This document shows, one piece after another, positions 1 to 6,181 of a DNA stretch of 8,781 nucleotides. The position numbers and the translations under genes are program-made. The notes under the pieces were generated by a model. It was given only the letters and a program-made list of their open reading frames with translations, made no database searches and was not told the DNA's origin. Every line of letters begins with the position of its first letter. Position 1 is the stretch's first letter. Origin of the DNA: Variovorax sp. (GTDB lineage: Bacteria; Pseudomonadota; Gammaproteobacteria; Burkholderiales; Burkholderiaceae_C); the NCBI GenBank assembly GCA_028292835.1, contig JAQGLP010000011.1:1-8781 (forward strand). Reading direction: 5' to 3'.

Positions 1-2
1 CG

Positions 3-497
3 CGCTGGTGGAGAGACGAGGGCGCCGTCCTTCCCGCGCCGGACGCGGCCGGGTCGACCCGCCTGCGCGTGCTGCCCGGCCCCGAGTACGGGCAGTTCAC
101 GGTGGCATCGAAGGCGCAGTTCTGGGACGGGCCGTGGCGCATCACGTTGCAGAGCAGCCGCATGGGCAGCCGGCTCGCCGGTCCCGAACTCAGGCGCCGC
201 CGCCCTGCCGACCTGCTGTCGGCCGGCGTGGTGCCGGGCGTGATCCAGGTGCCGCCCTCCGGCCAGCCGATCGTGCTGATGGGCGATGCGCAGACGACCG
301 GGGGCTACCCGCGCATCGGCGTCGTGATCGAGGCCGACTTCTGGAAGCTGGCGCAGGCGCCGCTGGGCGGGGCGCTGTGCTTCGCCCAGGTGGATGCGGC
401 CGGCGCGCGCGCGGCGCGCGCCGCGCAGCAGCGCTACCTCGCCTGGGTCGATCGGGCGCTGGCGGCGGCGGCCTGGTCGCGTCCGGCACAGAATTGA
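3..497 (+). CDS. pxpC: 5-oxoprolinase subunit C family protein (biotin-dependent carboxyltransferase-like), 5'-truncated by window edge
   Basis: This is the C-terminal 164 residues of a PxpC/KipA-type protein; the start lies left of the window, and the family is usually about 300-340 residues. PxpC works with PxpA and PxpB in the ATP-dependent cytoplasmic conversion of 5-oxoproline to glutamate. Visible family motifs are RVLPGPEYGQF (about residue 22 of the visible part), SSRMGSRLAG, then VIQVPPSGQPIVLMGDAQTT followed by GGYPRIGVVI, the most recognisable block of this carboxyltransferase-like fold. The frame is open from base 3 and stops with TGA at 495-497. PxpB would be expected upstream, outside the window. 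No pxpA follows; the next gene converges from the other strand. Related allophanate hydrolase subunit 2 and urea carboxylase domains share this fold, so the exact substrate is inferred from the stand-alone-subunit form. Confidence 0.88.
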   Translation, partial: RWWRDEGAVLPAPDAAGSTRLRVLPGPEYGQFTVASKAQFWDGPWRITLQSSRMGSRLAGPELRRRRPADLLSAGVVPGVIQVPPSGQPIVLMGDAQTTGGYPRIGVVIEADFWKLAQAPLGGALCFAQVDAAGARAARAAQQRYLAWVDRALAAAAWSRPAQN

Positions 498-598
498 ACG
501 ATATCCCACCCACGCCGCGCCAGGGAGTACCCCATGCCCGCGAGCCGGCCCTGGCCGGGTTTCAAGAAAAAAGTGCCCCTGCGCCCGCCCTGCGCGTG

Positions 599-624
599 TT
601 TTCAGCTATTGTTTTGATAGCAAT
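599..624. repeat. Short interspersed repeat, copy A (Comamonadaceae-type)
   Basis: The core contains a perfect 5-bp inverted repeat, GCTAT (605-609) and ATAGC (617-621), around a 7-base T-rich loop. Bases 600-624 match copy B (7787-7811) at 21 of 25 positions. A GC-rich stretch precedes it (about 571-597) and an A-run lies at 565-571. It sits where pxpC (+) and the hydrolase (-) converge, so it could end transcription from either side, although no clean U-tract follows the stem. Similar AGCTAT-centred elements are, from memory, abundant in Comamonadaceae genomes. Confidence 0.7.
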
Positions 625-1327
625 CGGAAGCCAGTGAACGCAGCCACCGCGCCAGTGCCTCGTTGACGGCATCGGGTTTTTCCATCGTCAGCATGTGGCC
701 GCAGTCGCGCACCCAGACCAGCTCGGCCTGCGGTGCGCGCGCGGCGATCTCGCGCGCGCGATCGGGCGGCGTCAGTCGGTCGGCATCACCGCACATCACC
801 AGCACCGGGCAGCGCAGCGCGGCCAGATGCGCCAGGGCGTCGGGGCGCCGCATCACGGCGCGGTTCTGGCGCACGAGCTGCACCGCGCCGGCGTCGAGCA
901 CCATGTCGAGGTAGCGCCCGACCAGGGCGGCATCGCCCGCCTGCGCAGGATGGAAGGCGAACACGATGTTCGGCTCGATCACGTCGCGCAGCTCGCCTTG
1001 CTCGAACAGCTCGATCGCCGATTCGCGCATCTCGCGCATCTCGGGCGTCTCGGGCCGCCCGTTGGTGCCCAGCAGCGCCAGGCCAGCGATGCGCCCGGGC
1101 GCCTGGCGCGCGGCCTCCATGGCGACCATGCCGCCCATCGAGGCGCCGCACAGCACCAGCGCGCCGGCATGCTCGCGCAGCAGCGCCGCGGCCATCGCCT
1201 CGATGCTGTCGTGGCGCCAGTGGACCGTGCTCACGACCGGCCGCAGCGTGGCCGGCAGGGCGCTCCACTGCGCTTCCCACATGCGGTGGTCGCAGGCCAG
1301 GCCGGGCAGGAGGACGAGTTGGGGCAT
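602..1327 (-). CDS. Alpha/beta hydrolase
   Basis: The product has 241 residues and all marks of a small cytoplasmic alpha/beta-hydrolase. The LLPGL loop (residues 6-10) would form the oxyanion region. The nucleophile elbow is GASMGG with Ser63, the acid is in CGDADRLTPP (Asp181 or Asp183), and the catalytic His is His211 in DCGHMLTMEKP. The length is normal for single-domain members such as esterases and lactonases; the substrate cannot be deduced. ATG at 1325-1327 was chosen because the mature fold begins with PQLVLLPG. The frame stays open upstream only through sequence antisense to the neighbouring phosphatase. No strong Shine-Dalgarno sequence is seen. The gene is divergent from the histidine phosphatase, 78 bp away. 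The last six codons and the stop (CYQNNS then TGA) come from the interspersed repeat at 599-624, so the C-terminal tail is repeat-derived. Confidence 0.9.
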   Translation of the reverse strand: MPQLVLLPGLACDHRMWEAQWSALPATLRPVVSTVHWRHDSIEAMAAALLREHAGALVLCGASMGGMVAMEAARQAPGRIAGLALLGTNGRPETPEMREMRESAIELFEQGELRDVIEPNIVFAFHPAQAGDAALVGRYLDMVLDAGAVQLVRQNRAVMRRPDALAHLAALRCPVLVMCGDADRLTPPDRAREIAARAPQAELVWVRDCGHMLTMEKPDAVNEALARWLRSLASDCYQNNS

Positions 1328-1405
1328 GGCGGAATTCTGACAGTGCCCGCAAGCCCCCATCCTGCTCTGCCGGAACAAAAGGCAGCGCGGCCGCGTCTGT
1401 CTGGC
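1328..1405. promoter_or_regulatory. Divergent intergenic region between hydrolase and phosphatase
   Basis: These 78 bp separate two divergent starts, so promoters for both must lie here or inside the opposite gene. I see no convincing -35/-10 pair and no strong Shine-Dalgarno sequence for either gene. The call rests on gene layout only. Confidence 0.4.
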
Positions 1406-2077
1406 ATGCCCTCCACCGAACTGATCCTGATCCGCCACGGCGAAACCGACTGGAACTGCGAGCTGCGCTTCCAGGGCCACATCGACGTGCCCCTCAACGA
1501 CACCGGTCACGAGCAGGCGCGGCGCCTCGGCCTGCGGCTGGCCGGCGAGCCGGTGCGGCACATCGTGAGCAGCGACCTGCTGCGCGCCCAGCAGACGGCC
1601 ATGCCGGCGGCGCGCCTGCTCGGCCTGGCCGTGACCACCACCCTCGGCCTGCGCGAGCAGCACTTCGGGATCGCGGAGGGCCTGCGGGCCGACGACATCC
1701 AGCGCGACCACCCGCGTGCCTGGGAGGAATGGCTCGAATTCCGGGAGGACTACGGCATGCCCGGGGGCGAGTCGCCGCAGCAGTTCCACGCCCGCATCGT
1801 CGAGTCGCTGCGCGGCATCGTCGCCCGGCACGCGGGCCAGACCGTGCTGGTGGTCACGCACGGCGGCGTGCTCGACATGGCGTGGCGCACCGCCCACGGC
1901 CTGAACCTGGCCGGCCCGCGCCAGAGCGCCATCCCGAACGGCGGCATCAACCGGGTGCGCATCGCCAACGCGAGCGAGCCTCTGGCCATCGAGATCGTCG
2001 ACTGGGCCGACGTGCGCCACCTGGACGAACTGCCGCCGCAGCCGGTGTACGACCAGCGCCGGTACCTGAAGGCCTGA
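1406..2077 (+). CDS. Histidine phosphatase family protein (phosphoglycerate mutase-like)
   Basis: The product has 223 residues and is a cytoplasmic member of the histidine phosphatase superfamily. The signature LILIRHGETDWN places the phospho-accepting His11 next to Arg10. The second phosphate-binding arginine is Arg60 in SSDLLRAQQTA, the likely acid is Glu84 in LREQHFG, and the second catalytic histidine is His152 in VVTHGG. All core residues are present, so it should be active. The size fits cofactor-independent-like phosphatases of the GpmB/CobC/PhoE group better than true glycolytic dPGM, which is about 250 residues and more basic; many members are broad phosphatases. ATG 1406 puts the RHG motif at the usual 10 residues from the N terminus. 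No strong ribosome-binding site is visible. It converges with the PBP gene, leaving only 17 bp between stops. The substrate is not predictable. Confidence 0.9.
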   Translation: MPSTELILIRHGETDWNCELRFQGHIDVPLNDTGHEQARRLGLRLAGEPVRHIVSSDLLRAQQTAMPAARLLGLAVTTTLGLREQHFGIAEGLRADDIQRDHPRAWEEWLEFREDYGMPGGESPQQFHARIVESLRGIVARHAGQTVLVVTHGGVLDMAWRTAHGLNLAGPRQSAIPNGGINRVRIANASEPLAIEIVDWADVRHLDELPPQPVYDQRRYLKA

Positions 2078-2094
2078 GGCGGGCGCCGGGCCGG

Positions 2095-5000
2095 CTAACG
2101 CGGTCCGTCGTCGCCGCAGCCGCTTTCCCGGAGCACCGGCAGCAGCTGCGGGCCGAGCGTCTTCAGCAGCTGGACCGGCAGCGCGCTGGTGAACCGGTAG
2201 CGCGCGGCATAGGGTTCGTGCACGTAGACCATCACGGTGCCGAAGTAGCGCTCGCCGAGCATGAACACGAAGGTGGCCGTGCGGTCCACCTTGCGCTGGG
2301 AGATCACACGCCCGCCGCGCCCGGTGACCTGGAAGCGGTGATCGCCGGTGCCGGTCTTGCCGCCGACCTCGATCGGGTGACCGTCCACGTCCACGAAGAC
2401 GCCCTTCAGGCGCCGCGCCGTGCCGTCTTCCACTACGTCGAGCAGCGCGCGGCGCACCGTGCGGGCCAGCTCGACGGGCAGCAGCCGATCGCCGCCGCCG
2501 CTGCGGGGCTCCAGCCGGGTCTCGTAGGGGGTGTCGCGCGCGAAGTGCAGGGCCTCGAAGCGCCGCGCCGGCTGGCGCACGCCGTCGCGCGCGACGATGC
2601 CCATCAGCTCGGCCAGCGCCGCCGGACGGTCGCCCGACGCCCCGATCGCGCTCGCGTACGACGGCGTCAGCGAAGCGAACGGGTAGCCGAGCCGCTGCCA
2701 TGAGGCATGGACGCGCGCGAAGGCGTCGATTTCAAGCAGTTCGCGCAGGCGCCGGTCCTGCGCGTGCTTGTGGCGCGTCTTGAAGAGCCAGGCATAGACC
2801 TCCTGGCGTTCGTCCGGGCTCGCAGCCAGCACCTGCGACAGCGTCGCGCCGGGGTGGCGCTGCAGGTGGCCGACCAGCCAGAGCTCCAGCGGATGCACGC
2901 GCGCCACGTAGCCGCGATCGGCGAGCGACAGCGCGGAGTAGGTGTCGTGCAGCTTTCCCAGCGCGCGCGGAGTGCGCGCCGCGCCGGTGCCCCGGCCGAG
3001 CTGGCGCGCCAGCACCTCGTCGAGCCGCGCCTCGCTGGCCTCGGGCTCGACGGTGTAGAGCACGCTGGCCAGCCGGTGCGCCGACGACCCCACGCTGCGC
3101 AGCAACATCGCCTCGGCCTCGGCCGGCGACCGGCCCTGGTACCTGCGATAGAAGCGCGTGAGATAGGCCGAACCCTCGCGGTCGGCGAAATGCGCCAGCA
3201 TCTCATGGCGGCGCGGGTCGGTCGGATCCTGCAGCAGGCGCGCGCCGTCCGTCGCGTCGCCGAACATGCGGTGGCGCACGATGTCACGCATCAGGCGGAT
3301 GAACACCAGGTTGACCGAATGCTTGAAGCCCTCGCGCACCGTCATCATGCCGCCGCTGTGGGTGCCGTCGAAATTCACGAACCGGTGCAGACCGCCGCCG
3401 GTAAAAAAGGCCTCGCCCGGGCTCGCCGAATAGCGGCGCTGCATCGCCGCGTCGAGCATCGGCGCCAGGCGCCGGTCCTTGGTGTGCAAGAGGTACTGCC
3501 GCGCCCACGCGCCCAGCGGATCGCGCTCGCCCGGCGGCAGCGCCGAAAGCTGTGCCGCGTCCAGGGCGCCCCAGCGCGCATGCAGTTCGGCGACCAGTTC
3601 GAGGTAGCTGACCAGGGTGCGCAGCTTGGCCGTCGAGCCCAGGTCCAGCCGCGCGCCCTGGTTCACGTCGAAGGGCTGGTCGATGTTGTCGGCCTGAACA
3701 CGCAGCAGGTTCGCGTTCGCGACGCGCTCGAACAGCGTGAAGCTGTAGACCAGCCGGCCCGGGTCCGACCCCGGGTCGAGCATGTGAAAGCCGACCAGCC
3801 CCGCCGCCTTCGCCGCGGCAGGCGTCCGCAGCCCGGTCAGCACCTGTGTCGCCAGCGCCTGCGCCTCGCTGTCCAGGCTGGCATCCGCCTCCAGATCGAG
3901 GCGTTCGAGGTCGTAGGCGCGCGGCACGTCGAGCAGGGCGGACAGGGAGGTGCGCAGCGCGTTCACCGCCTTGCGCCGCACGAAGTCCGGCCGGGCCGCC
4001 GTCGGCACGCTGGCCTGCAAGCGCAACGGCTGCGCCAGCGCCGCGTCGCGCAGCGACGGCGCGATGACGCCCGCATCGGCCATCAGCCGCAGGTAGCTGT
4101 CGGTCAGCCGGCCCAGGCTGGCACCGTCGCCCAGCAGGTGGTACGTCGGGCGGCGCTGCGCGATCATCAGCGACAGCGCCTGCTTGAAGGCCTCGGCCTG
4201 GCGCGCCAGCGCCCCGCCCGACAGCGGCGGCGCCTCCGCGTCGCTGCTGCCGGCGAGCAGCCGGTTGACTTCGTCGAAGTCCCGCCCGTACCACACCCAC
4301 AGGCCGTCGCCCAGGCCGTGCACCTCGCCGAATCCCGGGCGCGCGGCCAGCGGCACCGTGTCGAGGTAGTCGACGACGATCTGGCGGCGCCGCGGCAGCG
4401 TGTCCTCGCCGTCCTGGTAGGCCCGCAGCGAGGCCGAGGCCATCTGGCGCAGCTTGTCGCCGATCGAGCTGGTGCGGCCCTGGGGCGAATGGCGGTACTT
4501 CTCGATCTGGGTGGCCAGCGTGCTGCCACCGGACGCCGACTGGCCGGCATGGACCGCCCGGCGCATCTGCTCGAGCGCAGCCTTGGCAAAGCGCTCCGGG
4601 TCGATCGCGGGATTGCGCTGCGGCGGCTCTGCGTCGAGCAGGTGGCGGTCCTCGACGAACAGCAGGGCATCCACCAGCAACGGCGGCACTTCCTCGAAGC
4701 GTCCGTACATGTGCTGTGGCACGCGCGAGTTCAGGAGCGCTTCGGCGCGGCAGCCGCGCACCACCAGGCCGGCCTGGTTCTTCTCGCGGTAGGGCACATC
4801 CAGCCCGTGCCCGTGCAGCTCGATGAGCTGTTGCGACATGCGCGCCTGGCGGGTGATGTCCCAGCCGTGCTCCCGCAGCCGCTCGAGGGTGTCGGGCAAC
4901 TGGGCATAGCCCAGCCGCCAGTCGTAGGGGCCGCTGTGGGGGAAGCGGATCGCGTCGCTCGGGCCGGCCTCGACGGCAAAACGTGCATTGCGCGTGAATT

Positions 5001-5118
5001 TGCGCGCGAGCGCGGATTGCAACCTGGATGTCTCCAACTCATCCGCCGTCAACACGACGCACACCACCCCGATGGCGAGCCCCGCGCCGATCCAGAAAGC
5101 CCGTTGGTAGCCCGCCAT
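2095..5118 (-). CDS. Divergent class A penicillin-binding protein (GT51 transglycosylase plus transpeptidase), 1007 aa
   Basis: This is an inner-membrane, periplasm-facing enzyme for glycan polymerisation and peptide cross-linking of peptidoglycan. Residues 7-24 form one N-terminal membrane anchor. The GT51 domain spans about 145-290: motif 1 is VEDRHLLD with presumed catalytic Glu156, motif 2 is GGSTLATQ (197-204), motif 4 is RRQIVVDYLDTVPLA (244-258), and GLGDGLWVWYG follows (268-278). The transpeptidase has Ser495-x-x-Lys498 (GSTAK), Ser601-Val-Asn603 and Lys921-Thr-Gly923 (GGKTGTG), so all three penicillin-binding motifs are intact. GT motifs 1 and 3 deviate from the norm, and the spacing between transpeptidase motifs is far longer than in PBP1a/1b. 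It looks like a separate long family, annotated in Burkholderiales as 'transglycosylase domain-containing protein'. ATG 5116-5118 is preceded by a CGAGGC Shine-Dalgarno, six bases from the start. It appears monocistronic: convergent with the phosphatase downstream and separated from DUF4142 by 263 bp. PBP1c is a less likely alternative. Confidence 0.88.
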   Translation of the reverse strand: MAGYQRAFWIGAGLAIGVVCVVLTADELETSRLQSALARKFTRNARFAVEAGPSDAIRFPHSGPYDWRLGYAQLPDTLERLREHGWDITRQARMSQQLIELHGHGLDVPYREKNQAGLVVRGCRAEALLNSRVPQHMYGRFEEVPPLLVDALLFVEDRHLLDAEPPQRNPAIDPERFAKAALEQMRRAVHAGQSASGGSTLATQIEKYRHSPQGRTSSIGDKLRQMASASLRAYQDGEDTLPRRRQIVVDYLDTVPLAARPGFGEVHGLGDGLWVWYGRDFDEVNRLLAGSSDAEAPPLSGGALARQAEAFKQALSLMIAQRRPTYHLLGDGASLGRLTDSYLRLMADAGVIAPSLRDAALAQPLRLQASVPTAARPDFVRRKAVNALRTSLSALLDVPRAYDLERLDLEADASLDSEAQALATQVLTGLRTPAAAKAAGLVGFHMLDPGSDPGRLVYSFTLFERVANANLLRVQADNIDQPFDVNQGARLDLGSTAKLRTLVSYLELVAELHARWGALDAAQLSALPPGERDPLGAWARQYLLHTKDRRLAPMLDAAMQRRYSASPGEAFFTGGGLHRFVNFDGTHSGGMMTVREGFKHSVNLVFIRLMRDIVRHRMFGDATDGARLLQDPTDPRRHEMLAHFADREGSAYLTRFYRRYQGRSPAEAEAMLLRSVGSSAHRLASVLYTVEPEASEARLDEVLARQLGRGTGAARTPRALGKLHDTYSALSLADRGYVARVHPLELWLVGHLQRHPGATLSQVLAASPDERQEVYAWLFKTRHKHAQDRRLRELLEIDAFARVHASWQRLGYPFASLTPSYASAIGASGDRPAALAELMGIVARDGVRQPARRFEALHFARDTPYETRLEPRSGGGDRLLPVELARTVRRALLDVVEDGTARRLKGVFVDVDGHPIEVGGKTGTGDHRFQVTGRGGRVISQRKVDRTATFVFMLGERYFGTVMVYVHEPYAARYRFTSALPVQLLKTLGPQLLPVLRESGCGDDGPR

Positions 5119-5138
5119 GCTCTGCCTCGCACACAGCC

Positions 5139-5155
5139 CGCACCCTGGTGGTGCG
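5139..5155 (-). promoter_or_regulatory. Hairpin in the PBP leader
   Basis: A perfect 6-bp inverted repeat, CGCACC (5139-5144) and GGTGCG (5150-5155) with a 5-base loop, lies 20 bases upstream of the PBP start codon. It would fold in the mRNA leader just ahead of the Shine-Dalgarno. It could affect translation or be a weak operator; a chance hairpin is also plausible in such GC-rich DNA. Confidence 0.35.
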
Positions 5156-5296
5156 TTGACACGTGATGATGCGCCTAATGAAGCCCTTTGGGTTATTCCG
5201 GATACTGTCGTGCGGATGCTTGGCAGTCGGCAGGGACTTCAAGCGCTGGCGCGATCCTGGAGTGGCTCTCCGAAGCTTTTGACGTTGCGCCTGCCC

Positions 5297-5325
5297 GGGC
5301 TTATGGGAGGGGCGCTTGCGGGGGG
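5297..5325 (+). other. Potential G-quadruplex sequence
   Basis: Four G-runs (5297-5299, 5305-5307, 5309-5312, 5320-5325) are separated by loops of 5, 1 and 7 bases, which fits the usual G3+N1-7 pattern. It lies on the + strand, so the - strand transcripts of the neighbouring genes would be C-rich here. In DNA this GC-rich such patterns arise by chance fairly often. Confidence 0.35.
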
Positions 5326-5381
5326 TTGACCGAGCCGGCGACGCATCCCTCCAGCGCCTGGCGTGCGCCCCGGCCTGGCCG

Positions 5382-5966
5382 CTACCTGCTTCCCATCTGC
5401 TCGGCCATTTTCAGGTGCCCATCGACCACCGGCAGCATCTTGGCCGCCAGCGCCTTCAGGTCGGGGTCCTTGGCGTTGCGTTGCGTTTTTTGCAACAGGT
5501 CGTGGGTCTGGCGGTGATCGGCAAGCCCGGCGTGCTTCTTGTAGTCGCGGTCGAAGTTGGCGCCGCTCATCGCCCGCATGCTGGTCGCCAGGGCCTTGTG
5601 CTTCAAGTCGACGCCGTCCGGCAGATCGACATTCTTGGCCTGCGCAAGCTGCTGCACGTCGTTGAGGGCCGAGGTGTGGTCATCGATCATCTTCTGGGCG
5701 AAGGTCTTGACCTGCTCGTTCTGCGATTTTTCCAGGGCCAGCTTGCCGGTCTCGACCTCGGCCATGTTGGCCTGCGCGATGTCGCGTATCAGCCGCTGGT
5801 CGGCCCGGTTGACTTTCGAGCCCTGCGCGGCAGCGGCGCGCGGGGTCGTGGTCGTGGTCGTGCCGCTGTCGGTCGCCGCGGGCTGGGCATGCAGGGGCAT
5901 CTGGGCGGACGACAGGGCGAGCACGACGGCGGTCAAGGCCGGGGCGGCGAGGTGGCGATGATGCAT
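5382..5966 (-). CDS. DUF4142 domain-containing secreted protein
   Basis: The product has 194 residues. A signal peptide is clear: a basic/His-rich start (MHHRH), a hydrophobic stretch at about 7-21, and a likely cleavage after PLHA near residue 27. A low-complexity linker with six consecutive threonines (about 36-41) follows. Residues 54-190 are a helical DUF4142 domain, with DQRLIRDIAQANMAEVETGK, the recurrent VKTFAQKMIDDHTSA segment (DxH pair at 95-97) and a closing HLKMAEQM. DUF4142 proteins are periplasmic or outer-membrane-associated helical bundles of unknown function, related to ferritin-like DUF305/DUF892-type bundles. ATG 5964-5966 is fixed by a strong AAGGAGA Shine-Dalgarno four bases upstream; a longer in-frame extension to about 6206 has no such signal and would bury the signal peptide. 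It is divergent from the small ESFPASDP gene, which suggests shared regulation. The length is normal. Confidence 0.9.
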   Translation of the reverse strand: MHHRHLAAPALTAVVLALSSAQMPLHAQPAATDSGTTTTTTPRAAAAQGSKVNRADQRLIRDIAQANMAEVETGKLALEKSQNEQVKTFAQKMIDDHTSALNDVQQLAQAKNVDLPDGVDLKHKALATSMRAMSGANFDRDYKKHAGLADHRQTHDLLQKTQRNAKDPDLKALAAKMLPVVDGHLKMAEQMGSR

Positions 5967-5970
5967 GGTA

Positions 5971-5977
5971 TCTCCTT
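5971..5977 (-). promoter_or_regulatory. Shine-Dalgarno of the DUF4142 gene
   Basis: AAGGAGA on the - strand, four bases before ATG 5966. It decides the start in favour of the signal-peptide form over the long upstream in-frame extension. Confidence 0.85.
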
Positions 5978-6004
5978 GGGTTGGAAGCGGTGACCCGCGA
6001 CAAG

Positions 6005-6021
6005 GGGCACATGGTGTGCCC
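6005..6021. promoter_or_regulatory. Perfect palindrome, candidate operator or leader hairpin
   Basis: GGGCACA (6005-6011), a 3-base spacer, then TGTGCCC (6015-6021): a perfect 7-bp inverted repeat. It lies 39-55 bases upstream of the DUF4142 start and about 160 bases upstream of the divergent gene. The symmetric 17-bp form suits a dimeric repressor site; it could equally be an mRNA leader hairpin. Confidence 0.45.
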
Positions 6022-6166
6022 GAGCGCGCCGGGGCCGGGCTGGCAATACTTGCTGCAAGCCGGCGCCAACGGGCCGGCGTTCGGGGAAAGATCGGCAAAA
6101 CCTTACAGCCGGTTCCATCCTGCCCCACACAGAATCGGTGACGAAGGACATCCTGCTTCGCAATCC

Positions 6167-6174
6167 AAAAGGAG
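6167..6174 (+). promoter_or_regulatory. Shine-Dalgarno of the ESFPASDP small gene
   Basis: AAAAGGAG, seven bases before ATG 6182. It is among the strongest ribosome-binding sites in the window and supports the small gene as real. Confidence 0.85.
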
Positions 6175-6181
6175 ATTGACC

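Larger units (their letters stand above)
5119..5381. other. Intergenic region: leader of the PBP gene and 3' flank of the DUF4142 gene
   Basis: These 263 bp lie between two - strand genes. They must hold the PBP promoter and probably the end of the DUF4142 transcript. I see a small hairpin next to the PBP start (5139-5155) and a G-run cluster on the + strand (5297-5325), but no convincing sigma-70 promoter on the - strand and no hairpin with a U-tract. Short open frames crossing this stretch lack a good ribosome-binding site or family motifs. Confidence 0.5.
5967..6181. promoter_or_regulatory. Divergent regulatory region between DUF4142 and ESFPASDP genes
   Basis: These 215 bp separate two divergent starts, both with strong ribosome-binding sites, so both promoters are expected here. 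I could not pick out a convincing sigma-70 or ECF -35/-10 pair. Structure is present: a perfect 7-bp-arm palindrome at 6005-6021, an 11-bp palindrome CTTGC-T-GCAAG at 6049-6059, and GC-rich GCCGGC palindromes around 6060-6080. Confidence 0.55.

Noticed and set aside
695..1405. In-frame 5' extension of the histidine phosphatase
   Set aside because: It is antisense to the hydrolase; the RHG motif is at its normal place when translation starts at 1406.
2078..2097. GC-rich palindrome between the phosphatase and PBP stops as a terminator
   Set aside because: GCCGG/CCGGC-type palindromes are common in this composition, and there is no U-tract on either strand.
1328..2701. Long in-frame N-terminal extension of the hydrolase on the - strand
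   Set aside because: It runs antisense through the histidine phosphatase and into the PBP gene and has no recognisable motif; the alpha/beta-hydrolase fold starts at 1327.
2707..5166. 819-codon open frame on the + strand antisense to the PBP gene
   Set aside because: It lacks family motifs, is rich in Arg, Gln, His and Ala as expected of a shadow frame in high-GC DNA, and the - strand frame carries clear GT51 and transpeptidase motifs.
5156..5184. TTGACA on the + strand as a possible promoter
   Set aside because: No matching -10 at 16-18 bases, and no + strand gene lies downstream until 6182.
5843..5864. GTC/GTG repeated unit in the DUF4142 gene as a phase-variable microsatellite
   Set aside because: It is an in-frame run of six threonine codons in a linker; a change in unit number would not shift the frame.
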